Source: DATGKG01 sp963851325 (GTDB lineage: Bacteria; Desulfobacterota; Binatia; Binatales; Binataceae). Taken from it: DNA of 64,000 nucleotides. The notes below the pieces were generated by a model that saw nothing but the letters and a program-made list of their open reading frames with translations, was not told where the DNA came from and searched no databases. A program made the position numbers and the translations under genes. Within the stretch, counting starts at the first letter, position 1; each line of letters begins with the position of its first letter. Below, one piece after another: positions 8,649 to 17,720 of this stretch. The stretch lies in the NCBI GenBank assembly GCA_963851325.1, contig CAWKOR010000001.1:3596001-3660000 (forward strand). Direction: 5' to 3'.

Positions 8649-9094
8649 GCGATTTTTCCCTCCAACAGCAGCACTGAAGTGATCGCCTGGCGCACCAGCA
8701 ACTGGTCGGTCGTAGCGTCACGCGATTCGTATTCCAATTCGAAGTAAAACTTGCCGCGCTTGCGTTCGACCCTGGTAATGCGGCCCTCCGTCTTCACCGA
8801 CTGATTGGCGCGCATCGGCGCGTGGAACTCGGTCCAGTGTTTAGCGTGCACGCCACCCGACCCGCCATAGAAGTGCGCCGCGATCAGCAGCGCGTAATCC
8901 TGCAACCTCATGGTGGGAGGCGCCAATTGATCGCCGCTGGAAGAATTCCTGGCGAATAGCGGGTTGGAGCTGCCGGTCCCGCGTGCGAAGGCCTCGATTT
9001 GCTCCGGCTGCACGACGTAGAAAATCGGCCCGAGCTTCATTCCCTGGCGGACGTTTTCCGGGCACATCAGAAGGCGTTTTTCAGTATTGGGCAT
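8645..9094 (-). CDS. MaoC/FAS1-like dehydratase N-terminal-type subunit
   Basis: About 149 aa from the ATG at 9094 (MPNTEKRLLM). An upstream in-frame ATG at 9127 is possible, but neither start has a strong ribosome-binding site. The sequence FYVVQPEQIEAFARGTGSSNP resembles the N-terminal MaoC_dehydrat_N hot-dog domain, followed by LAPPTMRLQDYALLIAAHFYGG and ending EYESRDATTDQLLVRQAI. Paired MaoC_N and MaoC_C polypeptides form heterodimeric enoyl-CoA or hydroxyacyl-ACP hydratases in steroid and fatty-acid pathways, and the coupled neighbour fits that arrangement. The substrate is unknown. Confidence 0.78.
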   Translation of the reverse strand: MPNTEKRLLMCPENVRQGMKLGPIFYVVQPEQIEAFARGTGSSNPLFARNSSSGDQLAPPTMRLQDYALLIAAHFYGGSGGVHAKHWTEFHAPMRANQSVKTEGRITRVERKRGKFYFELEYESRDATTDQLLVRQAITSVLLLEGKIA

Positions 9095-9172
9095 TGGCGA
9101 TTCCGAACGCGCCGGGCGCGCTGCCATTGAAGAGGTTTATCAGGCGTGCAAGATTTTGCCCACTCACAAACA

Positions 9173-9850
9173 ATGGCAATTCAAAAGCTCAAGCATTCGC
9201 ATCCCGCTCCGATTCATCTGGCCGGCGTCGATCCGGTAATGGCGCGGATCATTGAGCAGGTCGGCGCCTATGACGCGACCCATCGCCGCGAGCGATTTCC
9301 TGCGCTCGCGCGAGCGATTATCTTCCAGCAACTCGCGGGCAATGCGGCGCGCGCGATCCTCAAACGCTTCATCGAGCTGTATCCGCGACGTCGTTTTCCG
9401 TCGCCCGAGCAGGTGGTGGCGACACCGCTCACGCGCCTGCGCAAGGCCGGATTGTCAAAGCCGAAGGCGCTCTACATCAAGGGACTGGCAGCGGCCGTGG
9501 TCGCGAAGAAGGTGAATTTCCATCGCTTCCCGAAAATGGAGGATGACGCCGTCATTGCCGAGCTCACGCAGGTGAAAGGCATCGGGCAGTGGACCGCGGA
9601 GATGTTCCTGATGTTCAACCTCGGCAGGCCCGACGTGATGCCGGCCGGCGACCTCGGGGTGCAGAGCGCGGTAATGAAAGCCTACGGAATGGCGAAACGT
9701 CCGACGCCGAAGGAGTTGCGCGATTTCGCCGAGCGCTGGAAGCCCCATCGCACCGCGGCGGCATGGTACTTGTGGCGCAGCCTCGACGTGGTGTTGCCGG
9801 TAGATGCAGTGAAGGCGCCGCAAGCGACCGCATCGAAGAAGAAGCGCTAG
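9173..9850 (+). CDS. AlkA-like DNA-3-methyladenine glycosylase
   Basis: About 225 aa from the ATG at 9173 (MAIQKLKHSH); a GTG at 9146 is an alternative. It excises alkylated bases in base-excision repair. The HhH-GPD core is clear: FPALARAIIFQQLAGNAARA, then the hairpin VKGIGQWTAEMFLMFNLGRP and the catalytic aspartate in PAGDLGVQSAV. The end, HRTAAAWYLWRSLD, is the usual C-terminal block of bacterial and yeast MAG-type enzymes. It lacks the N-terminal AlkA_N domain of E. coli AlkA. It is divergent from the MaoC operon and overlaps the convergent VOC gene by 4 bp. Confidence 0.92.
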   Translation: MAIQKLKHSHPAPIHLAGVDPVMARIIEQVGAYDATHRRERFPALARAIIFQQLAGNAARAILKRFIELYPRRRFPSPEQVVATPLTRLRKAGLSKPKALYIKGLAAAVVAKKVNFHRFPKMEDDAVIAELTQVKGIGQWTAEMFLMFNLGRPDVMPAGDLGVQSAVMKAYGMAKRPTPKELRDFAERWKPHRTAAAWYLWRSLDVVLPVDAVKAPQATASKKKR

Positions 9851-10632
9851 GCCTCCATGTACGCGACGGCGACGCCGTCGAGCGGATCGATGATGCGCGC
9901 GATCTTGCCGCCTTGAATGGCGCCCTTCGGCTCGGTTGCTTGCATCCCGTTTGCGCGCGCGAGGTCGACCGCGCGCCGGATGTCCTTGCACATGAACGCG
10001 AGTCCCCAAACCTGCAGCGTCCCACGTCCCGGCCCGACGATCTCCAGCACTGTCTGCTCGAGTTTGAAAAACGCCTGGCGCACGCCGCCGCCGGCCTCGC
10101 GAATGCGTTTGCACGGGAGGCCGATTCTTTCATGCGCCGCGATCGCATCTTCGAGCGAAGGCGTCATCACCACGATGTGCTCGAGATAGTCCACGGTGTT
10201 TTGGTTCGCGCCGCACATCGCCTCGAGGTTTGCACGACGCGCGGCCATGTCGGCGCCGGCGTCGAGCTTGCCGGTCCACACGCCGGGGACGAAATTCGCG
10301 AATGAGATAGATCGCGCTGCGCCATCAGCGAGCGGAAGGGTTAGCTGATCCGCGCCGTCGGAACCTGCATGATCATCGACTCCCCACGTCCATCCGATGA
10401 TTCCGCCACCTCGTTCAATCGGTGCGGCGAGCGGCTCCGGAATTCCGGAACCGGGCTGCGCGACCGCGACCAGCTCGATCTCGATGGCGCCGGCATGCAA
10501 TCTGGCGACGTCCAATCCGCCTCCGCGCGAGCGTGTCGGCGCGACGGCGAAGCCGGCTTTCGACCATCGCTCGCACGCCGCCTCAAGTTCGGAGACCGCG
10601 ACGAGGACTCGCTCGATGCATATAATCGGCAC
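9847..10632 (-). CDS. VOC/glyoxalase-superfamily protein
   Basis: A 261-aa protein with two beta-alpha-beta-beta-beta modules of the vicinal-oxygen-chelate fold. The first begins ICIERVLVAVSELEAACERW and contains a repeated I-E-L element (AIEIELVAVAQPGSG). The second begins DYLEHIVVMTPSLEDAIAAH and contains KLEQTVLEIVGPGRG, ending with a DPLDGVAVAYMEA strand. H and E positions that could bind a metal are present in the second module (YLEHIVV, TVLEIVG), but the set is incomplete, so catalysis cannot be assured. Related single-chain proteins are annotated as glyoxalase-like. No substrate can be named. Confidence 0.8.
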   Translation of the reverse strand: MPIICIERVLVAVSELEAACERWSKAGFAVAPTRSRGGGLDVARLHAGAIEIELVAVAQPGSGIPEPLAAPIERGGGIIGWTWGVDDHAGSDGADQLTLPLADGAARSISFANFVPGVWTGKLDAGADMAARRANLEAMCGANQNTVDYLEHIVVMTPSLEDAIAAHERIGLPCKRIREAGGGVRQAFFKLEQTVLEIVGPGRGTLQVWGLAFMCKDIRRAVDLARANGMQATEPKGAIQGGKIARIIDPLDGVAVAYMEA

Positions 10633-10670
10633 CTCGCAAACCTAGCTCGCACAGCGGGGAGCGCGAAAGG

Positions 10671-12032
10671 CTACAACGTCGGTTTGATGTTCTGGTTGAG
10701 GCGGAAGAAATTCGCCGGATCGTACTTGCGCTTGATCGCGGCGAGGCGCGCGAAATTGTCACCGTATGCGGCCCGAGCGCGCTCATCGCCTTCGTTTTCC
10801 AGATCGTTGACGTAGACGGCGCCGGTCGAATGCGGCTCAAGCGCCGCGAAAAAATCCTCCACCCATCGAATCGAGTGCGCGCGTGCGACATCCTCCTGCC
10901 AATACGACTGCACCCAGTATTCCCATCCGACGCGCCGGAATCCGAATGCGTTATCCTGCGGCTGCGAACACCACGGGCCGTGCCAGTACACCATCGTGAT
11001 GCCGCTTGAATGGCTCGGCGCCGACGACGCGAACTCCCCTATCTTGTCGATAGCGGCTGCTTCGAGACTCTCAAGATGGCCGCCGCGCCGACAGCTCGAA
11101 TAGTCGCCATCCGCGGGTGAATCCGAGCCCGCCCGCTGTTCGTCAATGTAGGATTTCGATTTGATCGAATCCTCGAAGGGCTTCATGAAGTTGCGCAGCG
11201 GATGCAGCGCGCGTTCAGCTTCCTTCCCGTCGCCGTTCCACACCACCGCGATGTCGAGCATGCGTTCGCCTGGAAACGGCAGGACCGCGGCGAGCAGAAA
11301 GAGTTCATCGGGAATGGTCGGCGCATACTGATTCAGGTAGCGGAGCACCTCGCGCATTTGCCGGATCGGATACTTGAGATGCCCGGCAGTAACGTCGCCG
11401 ACCTTATGCAGCCGAAACTCGATCGATGTCACGACGCCGAAATTTCCGCTGCCACCGCGCACCGCCCAGAACAAATCGGCATGCTCATCGGCATCCGCGT
11501 TAAGGATGCGGCCTTCGGCGGTGACGACTTCCACGCGGGTGATGCTGTCGCATCCGAATCCCAGTTTCGGCGTGAGCGCGCCCTCGCCACCGCCGAGCGC
11601 GTATCCGGCGACGCCCACCGAGGGGCACGAGCCGAGCGGCACCGCCATCGAGAATGCGTTGGTAACCAGATCCAGTTCGCCCGCGAGGACGCCCGATTGA
11701 AGCCGCACCCACGCGCGATTCGGGTCGATCTCGATGCGCTTCATGAGCGACAGATCGATCACGAGGCCGCCCTCGCAGGCGCCATGGCCCGCGAAGCTAT
11801 GGCCTCCGCTGCGCACCGCGACCAGGAGATCATTGGCGCGCGCGAACTCGATCGCGCGCACGACATCCTCGGTTTCGGCGCATCGCGCGATGATCGCCGG
11901 ATGAAGGTCTACGGCGTGATTCCACACGCGGCGAGCGGTTTCGTAACGCGCGTCGGTCGGGAGAATCAGCTCGCCTTTGAGTCTGTCCGCGAATTTGCGG
12001 ACCGCGGCGGGCCGAAGCGAGGAGGGCATCAC
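10671..12032 (-). CDS. FAD-linked oxidase, BBE type, probably with bicovalent FAD
   Basis: A 453-aa flavoprotein of the PCMH/berberine-bridge family. Residue H78 in VAVRSGGHSFAGHG is the usual 8-alpha-histidyl FAD attachment site. C136 in VPLGSCPSVGVAGYALGGGE sits where bicovalent members attach the flavin through a 6-S-cysteinyl bond. The C-terminal BBE motif, YDPANFFRLNQNIKP, is complete. Such enzymes oxidise alcohols, sugars or secondary metabolites with oxygen as acceptor. No signal peptide is seen, so it appears cytoplasmic. It stands alone between a VOC gene and a small zinc-ribbon gene. Substrate unknown. Confidence 0.9.
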   Translation of the reverse strand: MMPSSLRPAAVRKFADRLKGELILPTDARYETARRVWNHAVDLHPAIIARCAETEDVVRAIEFARANDLLVAVRSGGHSFAGHGACEGGLVIDLSLMKRIEIDPNRAWVRLQSGVLAGELDLVTNAFSMAVPLGSCPSVGVAGYALGGGEGALTPKLGFGCDSITRVEVVTAEGRILNADADEHADLFWAVRGGSGNFGVVTSIEFRLHKVGDVTAGHLKYPIRQMREVLRYLNQYAPTIPDELFLLAAVLPFPGERMLDIAVVWNGDGKEAERALHPLRNFMKPFEDSIKSKSYIDEQRAGSDSPADGDYSSCRRGGHLESLEAAAIDKIGEFASSAPSHSSGITMVYWHGPWCSQPQDNAFGFRRVGWEYWVQSYWQEDVARAHSIRWVEDFFAALEPHSTGAVYVNDLENEGDERARAAYGDNFARLAAIKRKYDPANFFRLNQNIKPTL

Positions 12033-12060
12033 CTTTCGACGGTGCGGACGCGCGCTTTGT

Positions 12061-12309
12061 TCAGCCGCGATTGCGGCGCGAGCGGACCGGCGGATTGAGC
12101 GGCTTGAGATGACTGACCCGCTTGGACGGCTGCGTGCTGGGGCCGGTGCGATGCTGAAACTTCATGTCGGCGCCGCAATGTGGACAGTTGACGTCCTTCC
12201 ATTTCACCGGCCGCGCGCAGTAGGGGCATTTGTACCGATTGCGTGCGATCCAGTACAAACCGACCGCGGTGAGCGCCACCATTATCAGTCCGATCAGCGT
12301 CTGTTTCAC
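12061..12309 (-). CDS. Small membrane-anchored zinc-ribbon protein
   Basis: An 82-aa protein with a GTG start. Residues 2-21 form a hydrophobic helix (LIGLIMVALTAVGLYWIA), followed by a two-knuckle zinc ribbon, CPYCARPVKWKDVNCPHCGA, and a basic Pro-rich tail. The layout suggests a single-pass protein with the metal site on the cytoplasmic face. It lies 15 bp downstream of the helical-bundle gene and 28 bp upstream of the FAD oxidase on the same strand, so all three may share a transcript. No specific function is known to me. Confidence 0.65.
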   Translation of the reverse strand: MKQTLIGLIMVALTAVGLYWIARNRYKCPYCARPVKWKDVNCPHCGADMKFQHRTGPSTQPSKRVSHLKPLNPPVRSRRNRG

Positions 12310-12324
12310 GGGCTTGCGATCCGC

Positions 12325-12741
12325 TCAGGCGAGGCCCTCTTTCAAAGCATCGTCGAGCGCGCCGATATTCACATGATGGCCCTTTGCCATCAAGTCGAGA
12401 AATGCGCGCAACTCGTCGTCGGTGAGGCCTGCAAGGTTCTCTTCGATCTTGCGGATGACCCAGCGCTGGCCGCGATTGAGTAATTCGAGCTTGCCGCGGA
12501 AGTCATTCACCGCGCGAACCTTCTCGACGAAGTCACCGGTCTTATTCGACGGCGCGCCGCCGAGGCGCCGCACATGCGCGGACAGCTCGCCGGCGTAGTA
12601 GCCCTCGTCATGACCGACCTTCTTCAGCAACTCGCGCAGTTCCGGCGATTTGGCCATCTGGGTGAGCTCGTGCAGAACCCGCCCGCCTGCTCGCTCGGCT
12701 TCGCCGAGGGTATTCAAAAATCCTTCGAGCGTTGCATCCAT
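12325..12741 (-). CDS. Ferritin-like helical-bundle protein (DUF6306-like)
   Basis: A 138-aa all-helical protein starting at the ATG at 12741. Regular heptad-like helices (LNTLGEAERAGGRVLHELTQ, HDEGYYAGELSAHVRRLGG, GQRWVIRKIEENLAGLTDD) suggest a four-helix bundle. Possible metal ligands of the ferritin-like kind are E16, H59/E61 and a later E/H set, but a complete pair of ExxH motifs is not visible, so metal binding is uncertain. The resemblance to small DUF6306-like proteins is from memory and tentative. It is followed by a zinc-ribbon membrane protein. Confidence 0.6.
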   Translation of the reverse strand: MDATLEGFLNTLGEAERAGGRVLHELTQMAKSPELRELLKKVGHDEGYYAGELSAHVRRLGGAPSNKTGDFVEKVRAVNDFRGKLELLNRGQRWVIRKIEENLAGLTDDELRAFLDLMAKGHHVNIGALDDALKEGLA

Positions 12742-12794
12742 GAGAAGATCCTAGCATCGGAGGCAAGGACGATCTCCAGCCCCATCGGAACGTC

Positions 12795-14543
12795 TCACCA
12801 AATCGGAACCACCGGGCAATAAACCGCGCCGACGGCGCCGCTACCGCGCGACAGCGCCGCCTTGAGCATCATCAGCGCGGGCGCCATCGAGCGCATCGCG
12901 GCCGGAAGTTCAGGCGCGCGCGCCGTAATGAGGCCGCCGCTAAGCAGCTTCGCCAGCGGGCCCTGCTGCTCGGGCAATTCCACCAGGCCGACCTCGCGAT
13001 CGGGTGGAATTTTGACCGCTTTTTTGGCCGCCGCGAGCGCCTCGGTAAATCCACCAATCTGATCGACCAGCTTGTTATGCAGAGCCTGCTCGCCGGTCCA
13101 CACCCGTCCCTGCGCGATCGCATTTACGTCTTCGATGCTGAGGTGGCGGCTGTCCGCCACTACTTTGAGAAACTTCTGATAGGTGTCGCCGAGCAACTGG
13201 TCCTGAAAAATTCTCATTTGCGCCGAGGTGAAGTCGGCGAACTCATCGAACATCTCGACGTTGGCCCCGCGGGTGACCGCGCCAGTGTTGAGGTAGATCT
13301 TTTGGGTGGCCGGCCCGATGTTGAATTTGCCGCCGAGCACCCCGATCGATCCGGTGATCGTTCCCGGTTCCGCGAAGATCAGCGAGCCCGGCATCGAGAC
13401 CCAATAACCTCCCGAGGCCGCATATCCCGACATGCTGACGATGATCGGCTTCTTCTTCGCGGTGAGCTCTGCCGCATGCCGAATCAGCTCCGAGGCAATC
13501 ACCGAGCCGCCCGGCGAGTTGACCCGCAAGATGACCGCCCGCACCGAATCGTTCTCACGCGCGCTCTTGAACGCCTCGTCCAGGTCGTCGGAAGCGGCCA
13601 TGTCACTGCCGGTCAGCCCGAACCCCTGCGCCTCGCCGCGCACGATTTCACCGTCGCAATAGATGACCGCGATTTGATCCTGCGAGCCGAAGCCCGAGAT
13701 TATGCTGGGATGCACGTAGTCGGTGAATTTCACCATCCGATGGGTGCCGCCGCCGTGATGCTTGATGCGATCGGTGAACTGGTCGTCGTATTCGAGGCGC
13801 TCGACCATATGGGTCTTGAGGCTGAGGCCGGCGTTGAGCGGCGCCTGATCGACGATCGCGCGCATCGCCTCGACGTTGATGCCGCGCTCTTTAGCGGTTT
13901 GCCCCACAATCTGGTCGAACATCGAACCGATCAGCGACTCGTCCTCTTCGCGCTGTCCTGGAGTGAAGTCCTTCTCGGTGAACATGTTGGCGGCGCTCTT
14001 GTATTTTCCGATCGAGGCGAAATTGGGGCGGATGCCCAGCCAGTCCAGGGTCCCGCGCGCAAAGATTTCACGCATTCCAACACCGACCAGATCGAGTTCG
14101 CCCTCGGGCATCAATGAAATATCGCCGGTCGCAGCCGCGACCAGATAGGGAAGATTGCCGGGCGACATTTCGCCGGCGGTCTCGACGTAGGCAGCGGTCC
14201 ATTTGCCGGACGCCTTGAAGTTGCCAATCAACGCCGCGATCTCCTGCGCCTGTGAGAGTTCCATTCGGGTATCGATAATCTTGATCGCGAGGCCCGCGAT
14301 GCGCTGATCCTTGGCGGCCTTGGTGAGCGCCACCCGCATCACGTTCAAGGGCGTTTCCTGCGGACTCAGCATTCCCAGCAGGTTGACGCTGCCGCGCTCC
14401 ACCACCGGGCCCCTGAAGGTGACGAGCAGGACCGAGCCGGGCTGCACGCGATGCGAAATGTACTGGGAGAGGAGTGCGATAATGCCAAGCACGGCAAATA
14501 TCGCGACCGTCCGCAGCAGCCATCGAAGAGCTCTCTTCATCAT
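12795..14543 (-). CDS. sppA: Signal peptide peptidase SppA (protease IV, 67K type)
   Basis: A 582-aa membrane-bound serine protease that degrades cleaved signal peptides. Residues 8-27 form the N-terminal anchor helix (WLLRTVAIFAVLGIIALLSQ). It has the tandem-domain architecture of long SppA. The general-base lysine is K182 in SIGKYKSAANMF within the N-terminal domain. The nucleophile is S377 in MSGYAASGGYW within the C-terminal domain. AVILRVNSPGGSVIASE is the substrate-binding strand. Two ATGs lie in tandem (14543 and 14540), with GGGAG about 8 bases upstream. Length and motifs agree with the E. coli enzyme. No adjacent functional partner is evident. Confidence 0.95.
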   Translation of the reverse strand: MMKRALRWLLRTVAIFAVLGIIALLSQYISHRVQPGSVLLVTFRGPVVERGSVNLLGMLSPQETPLNVMRVALTKAAKDQRIAGLAIKIIDTRMELSQAQEIAALIGNFKASGKWTAAYVETAGEMSPGNLPYLVAAATGDISLMPEGELDLVGVGMREIFARGTLDWLGIRPNFASIGKYKSAANMFTEKDFTPGQREEDESLIGSMFDQIVGQTAKERGINVEAMRAIVDQAPLNAGLSLKTHMVERLEYDDQFTDRIKHHGGGTHRMVKFTDYVHPSIISGFGSQDQIAVIYCDGEIVRGEAQGFGLTGSDMAASDDLDEAFKSARENDSVRAVILRVNSPGGSVIASELIRHAAELTAKKKPIIVSMSGYAASGGYWVSMPGSLIFAEPGTITGSIGVLGGKFNIGPATQKIYLNTGAVTRGANVEMFDEFADFTSAQMRIFQDQLLGDTYQKFLKVVADSRHLSIEDVNAIAQGRVWTGEQALHNKLVDQIGGFTEALAAAKKAVKIPPDREVGLVELPEQQGPLAKLLSGGLITARAPELPAAMRSMAPALMMLKAALSRGSGAVGAVYCPVVPIW

Positions 14544-14675
14544 CCGGGTTTCTCCCTTACGCAGGTGCCGGCCTTACGCATCTCGAATCGTTCCGCCGAT
14601 GCATGGCCCAGCAACTATCCAAACACGTCCGCACACGCGTATCCAACCTCGAAGTTGAAGTCAGGCGTGAACCTT

Positions 14676-15374
14676 CTATTTACGGCCGGAGTAGACTGCG
14701 AAGATCAGATTTCGATACGCCGCGCTGACCTCGCGAAATCCGGTTTCCCGCAGCCAGTTCATTTGCGCGTCCAGGGTGGCGCATCGATCGTGCTTCTGGC
14801 GCTCGATCGCGGAGGCCAGGTCGGACTCGGTCGCGCCGGCATCACGGGCCGCGCGCTTCCAGTCTTCATTGGTGCGGCGCTCGATTTCGTCGCTCTCGCC
14901 CAGGATCACTTCGGCATTGATGAAGATTCCGCCCTCGCGCAACGCGTCGTGGATGCGCACGAACAGGGCGCGCTTCTCGTCGTGCTCGAGGTGGTGAATC
15001 GAGAGCGCGGATACAATCGCGTCGAAGGTTCCGGGCAGAGGATCGCGGCCGTGATCGAGCAAGACATAATGTAGTCGGGAATCGATGCCGCTTGCGCCCG
15101 CAAATCTCGCGCGCGCCAGCCTCAGCATCTCAGGTGCGATATCGGCGAGCAAAATTCTGGCGCGGGGAAACCTGCTCGCGATGAACTGCGAGAGCACGCC
15201 GGTTCCCGCGCCGAGGTCGAGCACCTCGAATTCCCGACCGCCGTCGAAGGGAATCAGCCCGGCCGCGGCGCCGTACAACTCATCGAAGCATGGAACCATC
15301 TGGCGCCGGCTCCGATCGTAGATCTGTGCGTCAGAGTTGAATGCGTCGCGGACCGCTTCGTGCGAATTCGCCAT
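14676..15374 (-). CDS. Class I SAM-dependent methyltransferase
   Basis: A 232-aa cytoplasmic protein. The SAM-binding motif I is EVLDLGAGTGVLSQF (about residues 50-64). The acidic motif II is ILLADIAPEMLRLAR, and motif III/IV appears as TFDAIVSALSIHHLEHDEKR. The opening SHEAVRDAFNSDAQIYDRSRRQMVPCF resembles small-molecule methyltransferases of the tRNA-CmoA or UbiE type. The acceptor substrate cannot be inferred. It lies upstream of sppA on the same strand, separated by 132 bp, and downstream of a secreted beta-propeller gene. Confidence 0.9.
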   Translation of the reverse strand: MANSHEAVRDAFNSDAQIYDRSRRQMVPCFDELYGAAAGLIPFDGGREFEVLDLGAGTGVLSQFIASRFPRARILLADIAPEMLRLARARFAGASGIDSRLHYVLLDHGRDPLPGTFDAIVSALSIHHLEHDEKRALFVRIHDALREGGIFINAEVILGESDEIERRTNEDWKRAARDAGATESDLASAIERQKHDRCATLDAQMNWLRETGFREVSAAYRNLIFAVYSGRK

Positions 15375-15431
15375 CCCGCGAGGATAGCATCGCCGGCGCT
15401 TTTTCGTAGCCGCGAGGCTATCTCCGAGGCG

Positions 15432-17441
15432 TCACTTGCCGATGCCGACGACGGTCACCGCCTTCGACGGATGCCTGGGGTCGTCGCTCGTCACGGTCAG
15501 GCTTAGGGGGCCGACCTTGCCGCTGGCGGTCGGCGTGAACTGCACGCTGATCGGCGGCGAAGATTGGCCTTTGGCGAGCGTCATTGCTCCTCCGCCCTGC
15601 ACCTGGAACGGCGACGGCAGCGAGCCGATCGTGACATGGAGGTCGCCCTTGCCCGCGTTTCGGACTTTGAAGGTTGCCGTCTTGGTCGACTCGACGGCGA
15701 CCCGGCCGAAATTCAACCTCGCACGGCTGAGGCGGATCGAACCGGTCGCGGGCACCACCGAACTGACGCCGAATACATCGAGCTCGCCGGCCGAAGCGAC
15801 GTAGACTTTGCCATTGGCCACGGTGGGAATCAGAAAGGCATCGTTGGTGTAGGTCCACGAGCCGGCCGGAACATCGAAGACGATTTGATTGGTCAGATCG
15901 GTCGCCGCAAAAGCATCGAGTCGAAGCGGTCCATCGCCATCACCGGGCGGGTCCGAATGTTTGATGGCCCATAGAATCGCGGTCGAGGCATCGCCGCCGT
16001 TGGATGAAATGGCCGGGATGGTTCCGCCATGCGGAAAATTGTAGGTCGAGCCGGAGGTCTGATTGGGAGCGCCGCCCGCCACGGTGCCCGGGCTTAGCGT
16101 TCCGTCGGCAAGGTCGTATTCGATGATGGGTGAGTAGTCGCCCGAATAGTAGACATACTGGCGACCGGAGGAATCGGCGAAGTATGCGGGAGCGCCCCAG
16201 AACGCATCGCGATTGGAATCGCCGTTGGTATCCGCGGTGCCCAACACGCGCCACAGCTTCTGCACGACATTGTCGGTGCAGGAAACCATGTCGCTAACCT
16301 GAGTCGGCGTATAGCCACCCATCGCGGTCCGATCGACCAGGTAGATCGAACCCTCCTTACCCGCGAAGGTCAGGAGCTTGGCGGGTCCACTGCTCTGATC
16401 GGGCAGGACCATCGGCGCGCCGGAACCGAGATCGATATCGAGATCGTCGAGCTCCTGTTGATTGCAGGGGGTGAAGTAGTCGCCGACGCTAAGGCTCGGA
16501 CCCAGCCGCAGCGCGGTATCGCCATAGTTCGAGCCGCCGGTGTTCACATCGAATGGCCCATTGGCGGTGAGCGCGTAGATCGATGCGTCGTCGGCCACCA
16601 TTCCGACGCTGGCCTGCCAGATCGATCCTCCGCCGACGCCGGGAGCCAGGTTCGGTGAGGTGTTGAAGACTGCGACTTGCGCCAGCGAGGTTTTGTCGTA
16701 GGCGATTATCCATCCCTGGTAGGCGCCGTTGTCTTCGTGCGAACTCCACGCGGTGTACACCTTGCCTGAAAACAGCGTCAGCCCGGCTCGATTGAATTCG
16801 ATCAGCGGATCGAAGACCACATTGCCGTTGTCCTGGGTGCCGCCGGTGCCGGGAAACGTCGCCTGGATGTCGACCGGGCTGTTGGCGCGCTCCTGCCCAT
16901 TGGTGATGTCGAGGGCATGGAGGCGCTGATGAAACACCGCGGGGTTGCCGGTCGTCTTGCTCGCCGCGATCGCATATATGGTCCCGCTGGCCTGGTCGAT
17001 TACGGGTGCTCCGGTGACGCCCATTTTCGGGATGCGATTGTTGTCGTAATCGTCGGTGACCTGAAAGGTCTCGCCGGACGGAGTCAGATTGGTGGACCAC
17101 AGCGGCGAACCAGCTTTGTCGGCGTCGAAGGCGTACACAGTGTTGTTCTCGGTCGCGAAGAAAATCACATTGTGGACTTTGGAGCGGATTTTCAGACCGG
17201 GGACATAGAGCGGCTGCGAATAGGTCGGGCCATCGGTCTTATCCTTGAAGAGGAATTTGAAATTCGATTTCACGTTGGCGACGGTCAGGCGCGTCTCATT
17301 CGGATTCCAGCCGCTATGATGGTTGTCGTACATCTGGGTGACGACCGACGGCGGGGCGGCCATGACGGTCGAAGTCAGGAGGATCACGCCCGCGAGCGCG
17401 AGCCAGATTGGTTTGAGGGTCAAGGTGACGTGCTGCCTCAT
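15432..17441 (-). CDS. Secreted PQQ-like beta-propeller protein with C-terminal ASH-type domain
   Basis: A 669-aa exported protein. Residues 1-29 form a signal peptide ending near VMAAPP. The body has propeller-like blades (VIFFATENNTVYAFDADKAG, GTIYAIAASKTTGN, KLLTFAGKEGSIYLVDRTAM) similar to PQQ/quinoprotein repeats, with no recognisable enzyme active site. The last ~100 residues form an Ig-like ASPM-SPD2-Hydin domain (IRLSRARLNFGRVAVESTKT, then a VQFTPTASGKVGPLSLTVTS block). Likely roles are surface or periplasmic binding or structure. It is divergent from the MFS gene and starts the cluster of secreted repeat proteins. Confidence 0.82.
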   Translation of the reverse strand: MRQHVTLTLKPIWLALAGVILLTSTVMAAPPSVVTQMYDNHHSGWNPNETRLTVANVKSNFKFLFKDKTDGPTYSQPLYVPGLKIRSKVHNVIFFATENNTVYAFDADKAGSPLWSTNLTPSGETFQVTDDYDNNRIPKMGVTGAPVIDQASGTIYAIAASKTTGNPAVFHQRLHALDITNGQERANSPVDIQATFPGTGGTQDNGNVVFDPLIEFNRAGLTLFSGKVYTAWSSHEDNGAYQGWIIAYDKTSLAQVAVFNTSPNLAPGVGGGSIWQASVGMVADDASIYALTANGPFDVNTGGSNYGDTALRLGPSLSVGDYFTPCNQQELDDLDIDLGSGAPMVLPDQSSGPAKLLTFAGKEGSIYLVDRTAMGGYTPTQVSDMVSCTDNVVQKLWRVLGTADTNGDSNRDAFWGAPAYFADSSGRQYVYYSGDYSPIIEYDLADGTLSPGTVAGGAPNQTSGSTYNFPHGGTIPAISSNGGDASTAILWAIKHSDPPGDGDGPLRLDAFAATDLTNQIVFDVPAGSWTYTNDAFLIPTVANGKVYVASAGELDVFGVSSVVPATGSIRLSRARLNFGRVAVESTKTATFKVRNAGKGDLHVTIGSLPSPFQVQGGGAMTLAKGQSSPPISVQFTPTASGKVGPLSLTVTSDDPRHPSKAVTVVGIGK

Positions 17442-17720
17442 AATGCTTTTATTATCTCGTCCTATACTACTCTACGATGTCATAGCCTAATTTACCACAG
17501 CTAATCGTTAGAGGTTCGAGCAAAAAAATGCTTTCAATTTGGGGGATTTCGCCGGGTTATGCTGGATGACGCTCGGTGCGACTTTTGAATTCTGTTTTCG
17601 TCACTTGCGATCAGTTGTGATCTTAATTCTAGCACGCCCGAGACTTGAGATAAGCCGCTTCTTCTAGACGAATTTGACCGGGTTTTCTTCGCCGCACCTT
17701 CCCACGAATATTGGCCCCGA

